A stretch of 12,422 nucleotides of DNA, taken from positions 1 through 12,422 of the forward strand of contig VAZL01000349.1 in NCBI GenBank assembly GCA_005883445.1. The letters are read 5' to 3'. The notes beneath the pieces are model-generated. The model had not been told where the DNA came from and ran no database searches. It worked only from the letters and a program-made list of their open reading frames with translations. The stretch comes from Alphaproteobacteria bacterium (GTDB taxonomy: Bacteria; Pseudomonadota; Alphaproteobacteria; Rhizobiales; Xanthobacteraceae). Position 1 is the first letter of the stretch; every line of letters starts with the position of its first letter. Positions 1 to 5,907 of the stretch are shown piece after piece. A program made the position numbers and the translations under genes.

Positions 1-141
1 CCACGTCGCTCGCGCTGCCCCCCGCAAAGGGAACGATGACTTGGATGGGTCGCGTCGGGTAGGCTTGCGCCGATGCCGCCCCTGGCACAGCAAGGATTCC
101 GACTGCGGCTGCGGCCACGTGCAGAAAGCGCGAACGTGTCA
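1..141 (-). CDS. Bug/TctC-family tripartite tricarboxylate transporter substrate-binding protein, N-terminal part
   Basis: Partial gene; only the first 47 codons are inside the window and the gene continues past position 1. The product is an extracytoplasmic solute receptor that captures small organic acids in the periplasm for a TctAB-type membrane unit. Seen directly: a signal peptide with a short basic N-terminus (MTRSRF), an alanine-rich hydrophobic core and a likely cleavage site after ASAQA, then YPTRPIQVIVPFAGGSASDV, which matches the family's conserved mature start (YPxKPIxxIVPFxxGG). In-frame ATGs lie at 141 and 147. GAGGG at 154-150 is 8 nt from the first but only 2 nt from the second, so 141 is preferred. 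It is divergent from the UbiD gene at 303. No TctA or TctB gene is in the window, as is usual for the many orphan Bug receptors in proteobacteria. The ligand cannot be read from this fragment. Confidence 0.85.
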
Positions 142-302
142 TGGACATTGCCCTCGCAGAGAGTCTGCTGCGTTCAAGCGTAATTGACCGATCCGTGCAA
201 GCCGATTCTTCGCCCACGGTGCTTCATTTGCGTTCGCATTCTTCTTGCCGAGGCGATCCGCGTATATGAAGATGCCGCTCGTGGGCTGAGCAGGGGACAA
301 TC
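142..302. other. Divergent intergenic region between the binding-protein gene and the UbiD gene
   Basis: These about 160 bases separate two divergently transcribed genes, so both promoters should lie here. AGGGGA at 292-297 is a good Shine-Dalgarno sequence 5 nt before the GTG start of the UbiD gene. CCCTC at 150-154 is the binding-protein ribosome site read on the minus strand. I found no convincing -35/-10 pair on either strand and no clear operator palindrome. Confidence 0.5.
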
Positions 303-1706
303 GTGACGCGCAATGTCGACAGCGACAATCAAAGCCTGCGCGGCTTCTTGCGGCTGGTGGAGACCGAATATCCGGACGAATTGCTGCGCGTTCGCGAGCC
401 GATCGACCTGCGTTTCGATGCCACGGCCTTGGTGTTCGAGCTCGATCACGCGGGCAAGAGCCCGGTTATCGTGTTCGAGAACGTGCGCGGCAGCACTATG
501 CAGCTGGTCACGAATGTCGCCGGCAATCGCAAGCTCTTAGCCGCCTGTCTCGGGGTGGAACCCGGCAATCTACCCACGGCGTTTCGCGAACGCTGCCAAA
601 AGTATATCCCCTGCGAGCTCGTCGACCGCGGCGCCTGGGAAGACGTGGTGCTCGAAGGCGACGACGTCGACCTGACGAAATTGCCGGTCCCGCTGCAATT
701 TAAGGTCGATGCGGCGCCGTATATCACCGCGGGTCAGATCGTGGCGCGCGATCCGGTGACCGGCGTCGATACGACCGGTTTCCATCGCCTGATGCTCAAG
801 GACAAAAACCGGCTCGGTGTGTCGCTGCATTCACGCCGGCGCCTGTACGAATTCCATCGCCGCGCCGAGGAGCGCGGAAAGCCGCTCCCGGCGGCCATTA
901 CGCTCGGGATCCATCCGCTGCACTACATGGGCTCGATGGTTTACGCCTATCCGCCGCACGTGCGAAAATACGAAATCATCGGCGGCTTGTTCGGCGAGCC
1001 TTATCGGCTCGCCCGCTGCGGGATCGCCGATCTCGAAGTGCCGGCCGACGCCGAGATCATCATCGAAGGCGAAATCCTGCCCAACGTGCACGAGCCCGAA
1101 GGTCCATTCAGCGAGTTCACCGGCTACGCCTCGTACCGCAGCACGCAGAACGTATTCGTCGCGCACCGGATTCGCATGCGCCGCGACGCCATGTTCCACA
1201 GCGTCACCTCGGGCATGTCGCGGGATCACATCCTGATTTCCTGCATCACCCGCGAAGGCGAGATCCTCAACGCGCTGCGGCGCAATTTGCCGAACGTGCG
1301 CGCGGTGCACGTGCCACACACGACCTGCGGCGCCTTCATGGCCTTCATTTCCATGAAAAAGATCGCCGAAGGCGAGCCGCAGATGGCCATCATGGCCGCT
1401 CTCGGCACCGAACAGTACACGAAATACGTCATCGTCGTTGACGACGACGTGGACATTTTCAACATCAACGACGTGATGTGGGCACTCGCCACGCGGATGC
1501 GGGCGGACAAGGACATCGTCTTCATTCCGGGGGCCAAAGGCGCCATACTCGACCCCACGTCGGACCCGGAGACCTTCACGCTGACCAAGATGGGCATCGA
1601 TGCCACTCGCCCGACCGGACGCGATTTCGCCGAACGTCTGACGATCCCGGATGATCAGCGCGCGCGGGCGCGGTCTATTTTGGCGGCCGCCGGTATCAAG
1701 CTTTAG
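303..1706 (+). CDS. UbiD-family (prenylated-FMN-dependent) decarboxylase
   Basis: 467-residue cytoplasmic enzyme of the UbiD/Fdc/vanillate decarboxylase family, which reversibly decarboxylates aromatic or alpha,beta-unsaturated acids using prenylated FMN. The length fits the family (about 440-520). The catalytic Arg-Glu-Glu triad can be placed: R162 in GFHRLML, then E266 and E271 in EGPFSEFTGY, matching R173, E277 and E282 of Aspergillus Fdc1. The usual Asn five residues before the Arg, a ligand of the cofactor-associated metal, is T157 here. The GTG start at 303 is supported by AGGGGA 5 nt upstream. The C-terminus (MGIDATRP..RDFAERLTIP) is typical of the family. No UbiX gene is in the window. 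It is divergent from a Bug receptor gene and converges on the ABC permease gene, suggesting catabolism of an imported acid rather than ubiquinone synthesis. The substrate is unknown. Confidence 0.95.
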   Translation: MTRNVDSDNQSLRGFLRLVETEYPDELLRVREPIDLRFDATALVFELDHAGKSPVIVFENVRGSTMQLVTNVAGNRKLLAACLGVEPGNLPTAFRERCQKYIPCELVDRGAWEDVVLEGDDVDLTKLPVPLQFKVDAAPYITAGQIVARDPVTGVDTTGFHRLMLKDKNRLGVSLHSRRRLYEFHRRAEERGKPLPAAITLGIHPLHYMGSMVYAYPPHVRKYEIIGGLFGEPYRLARCGIADLEVPADAEIIIEGEILPNVHEPEGPFSEFTGYASYRSTQNVFVAHRIRMRRDAMFHSVTSGMSRDHILISCITREGEILNALRRNLPNVRAVHVPHTTCGAFMAFISMKKIAEGEPQMAIMAALGTEQYTKYVIVVDDDVDIFNINDVMWALATRMRADKDIVFIPGAKGAILDPTSDPETFTLTKMGIDATRPTGRDFAERLTIPDDQRARARSILAAAGIKL

Positions 1707-1799
1707 CCCGCCAGTCGTTGGTGCAGCCGGGGGTCGATGAGCATACGGGGCGACGTCGGGTCTTTCACCGAACTGTCAGCCTCCGTTTCGTTCATGCGC

Positions 1800-2561
1800 T
1801 CAACTGCAGCGCATCATCCGCCTCCGACCCCGACGGCCTCGGGTGGTGGCTGCCAATAGACCGCCCAGCTTTCCACGGCCACGATGATCCCATAGAGGGG
1901 GGGTGTCCAACAGACCGCCGGCAAGCTTGATCAAATAGCCGATGCCTTCCTGGGAAGCGACGAACTCCGACACAATGACGCCGATGATGGCCAACGTGAT
2001 GGAAATCTTCATGCCGCCGAAGATATACGGCATGGCGTTGGGCATGCGGATCTTCCAGAAGATCTGCCAGCGCGAGCCCATGAAGGTGCGCGCCATGCGG
2101 TGAATATCCTCGTCGATCGATTCGAAGCCCATGGCCGCGTTGATCGTCATCGGAAAGAACGCGACCAGGAAGGCCAGCAGCAGGCTGGGCATAGTGCCGG
2201 TCCCGAACCACACGATGAACAAGGGGGCGATGGAGATTTTCGGGATGACCTGCGAGACCACGATGACGGGATAAAAGCCTTTTCGAACGATGGCGGAGTA
2301 GGTGATCAACACGGCGACGAAGATGCCGCCGATGACGGAGAGCAGAAATCCGAGCACGGTCAGATAAAGCGAGGGCCACAAATGCGTGAGCAGGAGATCA
2401 TGGCGATGCGCCATCGTTTCCAATACCGCCGATGGCGGTGGCAGGATGATGCTGCGGATACCCAACATTCTGACGCTGATCTCCCAAGCCAAGAGGATGA
2501 GTGTCGTGACCAGGACCGGCCACCCGATGGTGGCCGCGTATTTGCCGATGTTATTCCGCAT
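1800..2561 (-). CDS. ABC transporter permease, SsuC/TauC (NitT/TauT) type, C-terminus frameshifted
   Basis: Inner-membrane permease of a nitrate/sulfonate/taurine-type importer. As written it has 253 residues. Hydrophobic segments lie near residues 13-31, 62-87, 98-120, 126-144 and 184-202. The EAA loop that docks the ATPase covers about 151-182 (EDIHRMARTFMGSRWQIFWK, then a P-rich turn and PYIFGGMKIS). After T220 the frame goes wrong: a run of seven C (1903-1897 on this strand) leads into an Arg/Gly-rich tail unlike any permease. Removing one C gives DTPLYGIIVAVESWAVYW, a normal last membrane helix, and then a stop at 1816-1814 (248 residues). So the gene is either a real frameshift or a homopolymer error. 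Its ATG (2561) overlaps the end of the ATPase gene by 11 bases, implying coupled translation. The matching binding protein is not in the window. Confidence 0.9.
   Translation of the reverse strand: MRNNIGKYAATIGWPVLVTTLILLAWEISVRMLGIRSIILPPPSAVLETMAHRHDLLLTHLWPSLYLTVLGFLLSVIGGIFVAVLITYSAIVRKGFYPVIVVSQVIPKISIAPLFIVWFGTGTMPSLLLAFLVAFFPMTINAAMGFESIDEDIHRMARTFMGSRWQIFWKIRMPNAMPYIFGGMKISITLAIIGVIVSEFVASQEGIGYLIKLAGGLLDTPPLWDHRGRGKLGGLLAATTRGRRGRRRMMRCS
1897..1903 (-). other. Homopolymer (seven C on the coding strand) at the permease frameshift
   Basis: A run of seven G on the plus strand. Upstream of it the permease reads in the expected frame up to GGLLDT. Downstream, the expected helix LYGIIVAVESWAVYW is found only in another frame, reached by deleting one base of the run. 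Long C/G runs are both mutation hot spots and common sequencing-error sites. Confidence 0.85.
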
Positions 2562-3366
2562 GGCTCGCCTCGATCGCCTTGCGGAGATGGCGAACCAAGC
2601 GATTGAACGTTTCGTCCTCGGTCACGGCAATAGGCCGCGGCCGCGGAAGCTCGATTGCCAGTTCGTCGATGATCGTCGCCGGTCGACGCCCCATGACCAC
2701 CACGCGGTCGGAGAGGAACGCCGCTTCACGGATGCTGTGGGTGACGAAAATCACGGTTTTCCGATTGACCTGCCAAATGCGCTGGAGTTCGACCGCCATT
2801 TCGTCGCGCGTGATTGCATCCAACGCGCTGAATGGCTCGTCCATCAGCAAGATATTGGGGTCGTGCACGAGCGCGCGACAAATCGCCACGCGCTGGCGCA
2901 TGCCGCCCGACAACTGACGCGGCAACACGCCGGCAAATTCGTCGATTTTCGCCATGCGCAGCAGTTCCATCGCTCGCCGCCGGTAGTGCGGACGCGGCAG
3001 CTTCAGCAGCTCGATGGGAAAGAGCACGTTTTGCAACACCGTACGCCAGGGCAACAGAACCGGGCTCTGGAAGACCACGCCGATTTCCCGCCGAGGCCCG
3101 GTCACTTTCGCGCCTTGGATTCGAATCTCGCCCGCAGTGGGATCGATCAGTCCGGCAACCATCATAAGCAATGTGCTCTTGCCGCAACCGCTCGGACCCA
3201 ACACGCTTAGAAACTCCCCATCGCCGACGTCGAATGACAGGTGGCGGATCGCTTCGAGGTCGCCGAAGGTCTTCTTGAGAGCTGCGATGCTTACGATCGC
3301 TGCGCCGTCGTCGCGGGCGCGGCCGAGAGCTCGTGCCGGCGCCGACGAGGCGACTGCCGACCGCAT
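2551..3366 (-). CDS. ABC transporter ATP-binding protein, SsuB/TauB (NitT/TauT) type
   Basis: Cytoplasmic ATPase that powers the adjacent permease. All motifs are intact. Counting from an upstream ATG at 3402 they are Walker A GPSGCGKST (69-77), Q-loop Q112, signature LSGGM (164-168), Walker B ILLMDEP (184-190) and switch His H222; subtract 12 for the start used here. The segment VVFQSPVLLPWRTVLQNV is typical of the nitrate/sulfonate/taurine subfamily. I start at the ATG at 3366 (271 residues) because GAGGAGAA sits 7 nt before it, while the ATG at 3402 has no ribosome site and would only add a low-complexity leader. The first ~20 residues remain poorly conserved. The stop overlaps the permease start by 11 bases, so the two form an operon. 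No binding-protein gene accompanies them, so the substrate is unknown. Confidence 0.95.
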   Translation of the reverse strand: MRSAVASSAPARALGRARDDGAAIVSIAALKKTFGDLEAIRHLSFDVGDGEFLSVLGPSGCGKSTLLMMVAGLIDPTAGEIRIQGAKVTGPRREIGVVFQSPVLLPWRTVLQNVLFPIELLKLPRPHYRRRAMELLRMAKIDEFAGVLPRQLSGGMRQRVAICRALVHDPNILLMDEPFSALDAITRDEMAVELQRIWQVNRKTVIFVTHSIREAAFLSDRVVVMGRRPATIIDELAIELPRPRPIAVTEDETFNRLVRHLRKAIEASHAE

Positions 3367-3373
3367 CGAGTGG

Positions 3374-3381
3374 TTCTCCTC
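3374..3381 (-). promoter_or_regulatory. Ribosome-binding site deciding the ATPase start
   Basis: Reads GAGGAGAA on the minus strand, 7 nt upstream of the ATG at 3366. It is a strong Shine-Dalgarno match and is the reason for choosing 3366 over the in-frame ATG at 3402. Confidence 0.75.
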
Positions 3382-3634
3382 AATCCCGCTGTCGGCAGCC
3401 ATAATGTTGGTGCGAAACCGCGCACGCCGAAATTGGGCGATTTCTGTGCCGAGTTGGCGCGGAGACCTTCACAGCCCCATCATACTATCATACTAATAAC
3501 CGGCACTCTCAGGATGACCCCGCTTGGCCGCGCTTGCAAGCTCCTTCTTTGGGCATCCCACCCGCGGTACGCGCGTCGCTCGGCGCCGTGTCGGTGCCGG
3601 TCCGCTGTTGTTCGCCGCAAGCTAGAGTTTGGCC
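3382..3634. other. Divergent intergenic region, no gene recognised
   Basis: Lies between the minus-strand ABC operon and the plus-strand molybdenum hydroxylase locus. The FAD-subunit reading frame stays open upstream across this stretch, but its translation is Arg/Cys-rich and resembles no protein, so I do not count it as coding. The only distinctive feature is an A/T-rich patch near 3479-3500 that may hold promoters. No remnant of the rest of a large-subunit gene could be recognised in any plus-strand frame here. Confidence 0.5.
3468..3497 (+). promoter_or_regulatory. Possible promoter with a tandem ATCATACT repeat
   Basis: TTCACA (3468-3473) is followed after 17-18 nt by TACTAAT (3491-3497), a weak sigma-70-like pair reading toward the molybdenum hydroxylase genes. 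ATCATACT is repeated head to tail at 3479-3486 and 3487-3494. On the minus strand each copy gives TATGAT, close to TATAAT, which could serve the ABC operon, but no good -35 box stands at the right distance. The patch stands out only because it is A/T-rich in a GC-rich setting. Confidence 0.25.
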
Positions 3635-3778
3635 ATGAAAGCGGTGTCGTTCGATGCGCGAGGCCAGCCCTTGGCGTCGACCGTCGGGGCCGACGCGCGG
3701 GATTTGCCGCTCACGCCCGAGCGCGCTCTCGATGCAATTGCCGTCGGTGCGATGTCACGCGAGACGCGGCGCCCATGA
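3635..3778 (+). pseudogene. Probable C-terminal remnant of a molybdenum hydroxylase (CoxL-type) large subunit
   Basis: A 47-codon ORF whose TGA overlaps the FAD-subunit ATG (ATGA at 3775-3778). Two pieces resemble the C-terminus of the CoxL-type protein encoded 5 kb downstream. FDARGQPLAST (residues 6-16) matches FDPSGQPLAST at 8774-8806 in 9 of 11 positions. PLTPERALDAIAVG (25-38) matches PITPHRIVRAIAEG at 8999-9040 in 8 of 14, and PLTPER followed by a short helix is a common ending of this family. Relative to the downstream protein about 56 codons between the pieces are missing, including the GxGEGG loop with the catalytic Glu. Upstream the frame is closed by TAG at 3623. Codon positions look coding-like (G-rich first, GC-rich third). 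The alternative is a short leader peptide; there is no clear ribosome site. Confidence 0.55.
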
Positions 3779-4608
3779 AGCCGACCAACTTCGAGTTTGC
3801 GCGCGCAACGAGTCTCGCCGAGGCCGCGACAATTCTCCGCCAAGCGGCCGGCACGGCAAGAGTGGTTGCGGGCGGTCAGTCGCTCGGTCCGATGTTGAAC
3901 CTGCGTCTGGTACAGCCGAGTATCTTGGTGGACATCACTGCCATTCCCGAATTGACCCACGTCGAAGAACACGCGGATGGAGTCGTTGTCGGCGCCTGCG
4001 TGACTATCTCCGACATCGAGGATGGACGTGTGCGCGTCGAGGAACTGCCGATTCTCGCCTCCGTGGCCGGCGGCGTCGCCTATCGCGCGGTGCGCAACCG
4101 CGGCACCATTGGGGGCAGTATTTGTCATGCCGACCCCGCGGGCGATTGGCTGCCGACGCTGTGCGCACTGGCCGCCGAATGCATTGTGACCGACGGCCGG
4201 CGCGCCCGCCGCGTACCGATCGACCAATTCGTAACCGGCGCTTTCGAGGTCATGCTCGAACCGGGAGAACTGCTGCAAGCCATCCGCATTCCACGTCCCT
4301 CTCGCGCCGCGCGCTGCGGCTATTACAAGGTGTGCCGCAAGGCGGGGGAGTTCGCCCTGGCGAGCGGCGCAGTATTGCTCGATGGCGAACGCGACCGCTT
4401 CAGAGCGGCCATCGGGGCGACGGAAGGGCGGCCTGTCGTCATCGCGGACGCGCGCATGATCTTGGGAGGGATTCCGCGGCCGGGAGCCGCCGTCCGTCTC
4501 GACGAGAGCGCTGCCAATGAACTGCTGGGGCGCGCCGGACTGACCACGCCCGCGCGCCTCCACATCACCGCCCTGACGCGGGCGGCGGCTTCGGCGATGG
4601 CCAAATGA
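3775..4608 (+). CDS. Molybdenum hydroxylase FAD-binding subunit (CoxM/CutM family)
   Basis: 277-residue medium subunit of a xanthine-oxidase-family enzyme. It takes electrons from the iron-sulfur subunit onto FAD and passes them on. Both FAD-binding signatures are present: VAGGQSLGPMLNLR (31-44) and TIGGSICHADPAGD (111-124). YYKVCRKAGEFALAS near 183-197 starts the C-terminal CO-dehydrogenase flavoprotein domain. The length is normal (about 270-290) and the frame is intact. ATG 3775 begins with the family's usual MKPxxFEFxRxxSLxEA start. The frame is open further upstream but without homology, so the longer form is rejected. Its start overlaps the stop of the large-subunit remnant and its stop overlaps the start of the next gene, each as ATGA, so this looks like a tightly coupled operon. 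The substrate is not readable from this subunit. Confidence 0.95.
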   Translation: MKPTNFEFARATSLAEAATILRQAAGTARVVAGGQSLGPMLNLRLVQPSILVDITAIPELTHVEEHADGVVVGACVTISDIEDGRVRVEELPILASVAGGVAYRAVRNRGTIGGSICHADPAGDWLPTLCALAAECIVTDGRRARRVPIDQFVTGAFEVMLEPGELLQAIRIPRPSRAARCGYYKVCRKAGEFALASGAVLLDGERDRFRAAIGATEGRPVVIADARMILGGIPRPGAAVRLDESAANELLGRAGLTTPARLHITALTRAAASAMAK

Positions 4609-5807
4609 GAGCCGTGGGCCTCACCGTAAACGGCATCCCCGTCATCGAGACGGTAGAGCCGCGCATGCACCTCGCCGACCTGTTGCGCGAACGGCTCGGT
4701 TTGACCGGCACGCATCTGCGCTGCGAGCAGGGCGCGTGCGGTGCGTGCACGCTGCTGATCGACGGTCAGCCGGCGCGATCCTGCATCACCTATGCGGTCC
4801 TTTGCGAGGGCGCGCAGATCACGACCATCGAAGGGCTGGAGGACGATCCCGTCATGGCCGCGTTGCGGCAGGCGTTCACGGCCGAGCATGGTTTGCAATG
4901 CGGATTCTGCACGCCGGGAATGCTGATCACCGCGCGCGACATCGTCAGCCGTCTTCCCGCTGCCGACGAGCGGCGCGTCCGCCTCGAGCTGAGCGGCAAC
5001 CTTTGCCGCTGCACCGGATATGTCGGCATCGTGCGCGCCATTCGCCGCGTGTTGGAGCAGCGTCGCGCCGGCGCCCTCGCCGCGTCGGCGGCCGAGCCAA
5101 GGAGGCTTGGTCCGGTGGGCTCGCGCCACGGCGGGCCGGTCACCGGCGCGGCTTCGGTGCCGCTCGTTGCTGCCATCGGCGATGACGCGCCCCCAGCTTT
5201 CGGCGAAGGCGATTTGGGTCTGGCGGGAAAAAAGCCCAATATTGAAATCCGACAGTCTTTCGTCATCGCGCGGCCGCGGCGCGAGGTATGGTATTTCTTG
5301 GCCGAGGTCGAACGCGTGGTCCCGTGCATGCCCGGAGCCACGCTCAGCAGTTCGCGCGGCGATCGGCTGCAAGGGCAGCTCGCGATCAAGCTCGGCCCGA
5401 TCGCGGCTGCGTTCAACGGCGAGGCGCGCGTGATCCGCGATGAGGCCATGCAGCGCGGCATGATCCTGGGAGCGGGCAGAGATCGGTTCAGCGCCTCGCG
5501 GGCGAGCGCCGAGATCGAATACGAGTTGAGTGCGGAGCAGGGTGGGGCGGCGACCCGGGTCGATATTACGGTGCGCGCCCTCTTGCTCGGACCGCTCGCG
5601 CAGTTCGGACGCAGCGCGATCGTGAGTGATCTGGCGGCTCGCATCAGCGACATGTTCGCGCGCAACCTCGAGCGGCGGCTGGCAGGATCGTCGGATGCGA
5701 TGGACGAAGCGACGGGTCCCATCCAAGCAGGCTCGCTGCTTCGCGCCGTTATCGTCGCGCGCGTGAAGAAGATGCTCGCGCGACTGTGGGGCAAGTCTCG
5801 CCGATGA
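4605..5807 (+). CDS. Molybdenum hydroxylase [2Fe-2S] subunit fused to a CoxG-like SRPBCC domain
   Basis: 400-residue two-part protein. Residues 1-155 are a complete small subunit: the plant-type [2Fe-2S] cluster uses C40, C45, C48 and C60, and the second cluster uses C99, C102, C134 and C136, with Q98 before the QCGFC motif where the molybdopterin-cytosine cofactor normally contacts. Free-standing small subunits are about 160 residues. After an Ala/Gly/Pro-rich linker (155-210), residues 213-355 form a CoxG-like SRPBCC domain (FVIARPRREVWYFLAEVERV, then VPCMPGA and a GQLAIKLGPI strand). The tail (376-400) is amphipathic and basic and could touch the membrane. In CO oxidisers CoxG is a separate protein that helps attach the enzyme to the membrane; the fusion would fix that function to the enzyme (inference). 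It overlaps the FAD-subunit gene by 4 bases. Confidence 0.93.
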   Translation: MRAVGLTVNGIPVIETVEPRMHLADLLRERLGLTGTHLRCEQGACGACTLLIDGQPARSCITYAVLCEGAQITTIEGLEDDPVMAALRQAFTAEHGLQCGFCTPGMLITARDIVSRLPAADERRVRLELSGNLCRCTGYVGIVRAIRRVLEQRRAGALAASAAEPRRLGPVGSRHGGPVTGAASVPLVAAIGDDAPPAFGEGDLGLAGKKPNIEIRQSFVIARPRREVWYFLAEVERVVPCMPGATLSSSRGDRLQGQLAIKLGPIAAAFNGEARVIRDEAMQRGMILGAGRDRFSASRASAEIEYELSAEQGGAATRVDITVRALLLGPLAQFGRSAIVSDLAARISDMFARNLERRLAGSSDAMDEATGPIQAGSLLRAVIVARVKKMLARLWGKSRR

Positions 5808-5811
5808 TACC

Positions 5812-5861
5812 GACCATGGTCTCGTTTTACCTCGCTGGTGCGCAATCAATCGGTCTCGACC
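5812..5861. promoter_or_regulatory. Possible operator region upstream of the GntR gene
   Basis: The gap of about 100 bases before the regulator contains GACCATGGTC (5812-5821, a perfect 10-bp palindrome) and GGTCTCGACC (5852-5861, inverted GGTC/GACC). GGTCTCG occurs in both, at 5818-5824 and 5852-5858, 34 bases apart. GntR proteins bind as dimers to short palindromes and often regulate themselves, so this pair is a candidate operator. It is only pattern-based. Confidence 0.3.
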
Positions 5862-5907
5862 CGCGGGCACCGCACAAAACGGATCGCGTTCACGTCCAAA
5901 CCACCTG

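Noticed and set aside
1707..1799. Terminator between the convergent UbiD and permease genes
   Set aside because: I looked for a GC stem followed by a T-run on either strand and found only a short CGACGTCG palindrome (1751-1758), too small and without a T-run.
1718..1930. A 70-codon plus-strand frame after the UbiD gene
   Set aside because: It overlaps the 3' end of the permease gene on the opposite strand, has no ribosome site or recognisable motif, and its composition is not convincing.
2386..3210. A 274-codon plus-strand frame opposite the ATPase gene
   Set aside because: It is a shadow of the ATPase, which has all Walker, signature and switch motifs; the His/Arg-rich translation is not protein-like.
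3241..3774. Upstream extension of the FAD-subunit frame
   Set aside because: The extension overlaps the ABC ATPase gene on the other strand and is Arg/Cys-rich without homology, while ATG 3775 begins exactly at the family's normal N-terminus.
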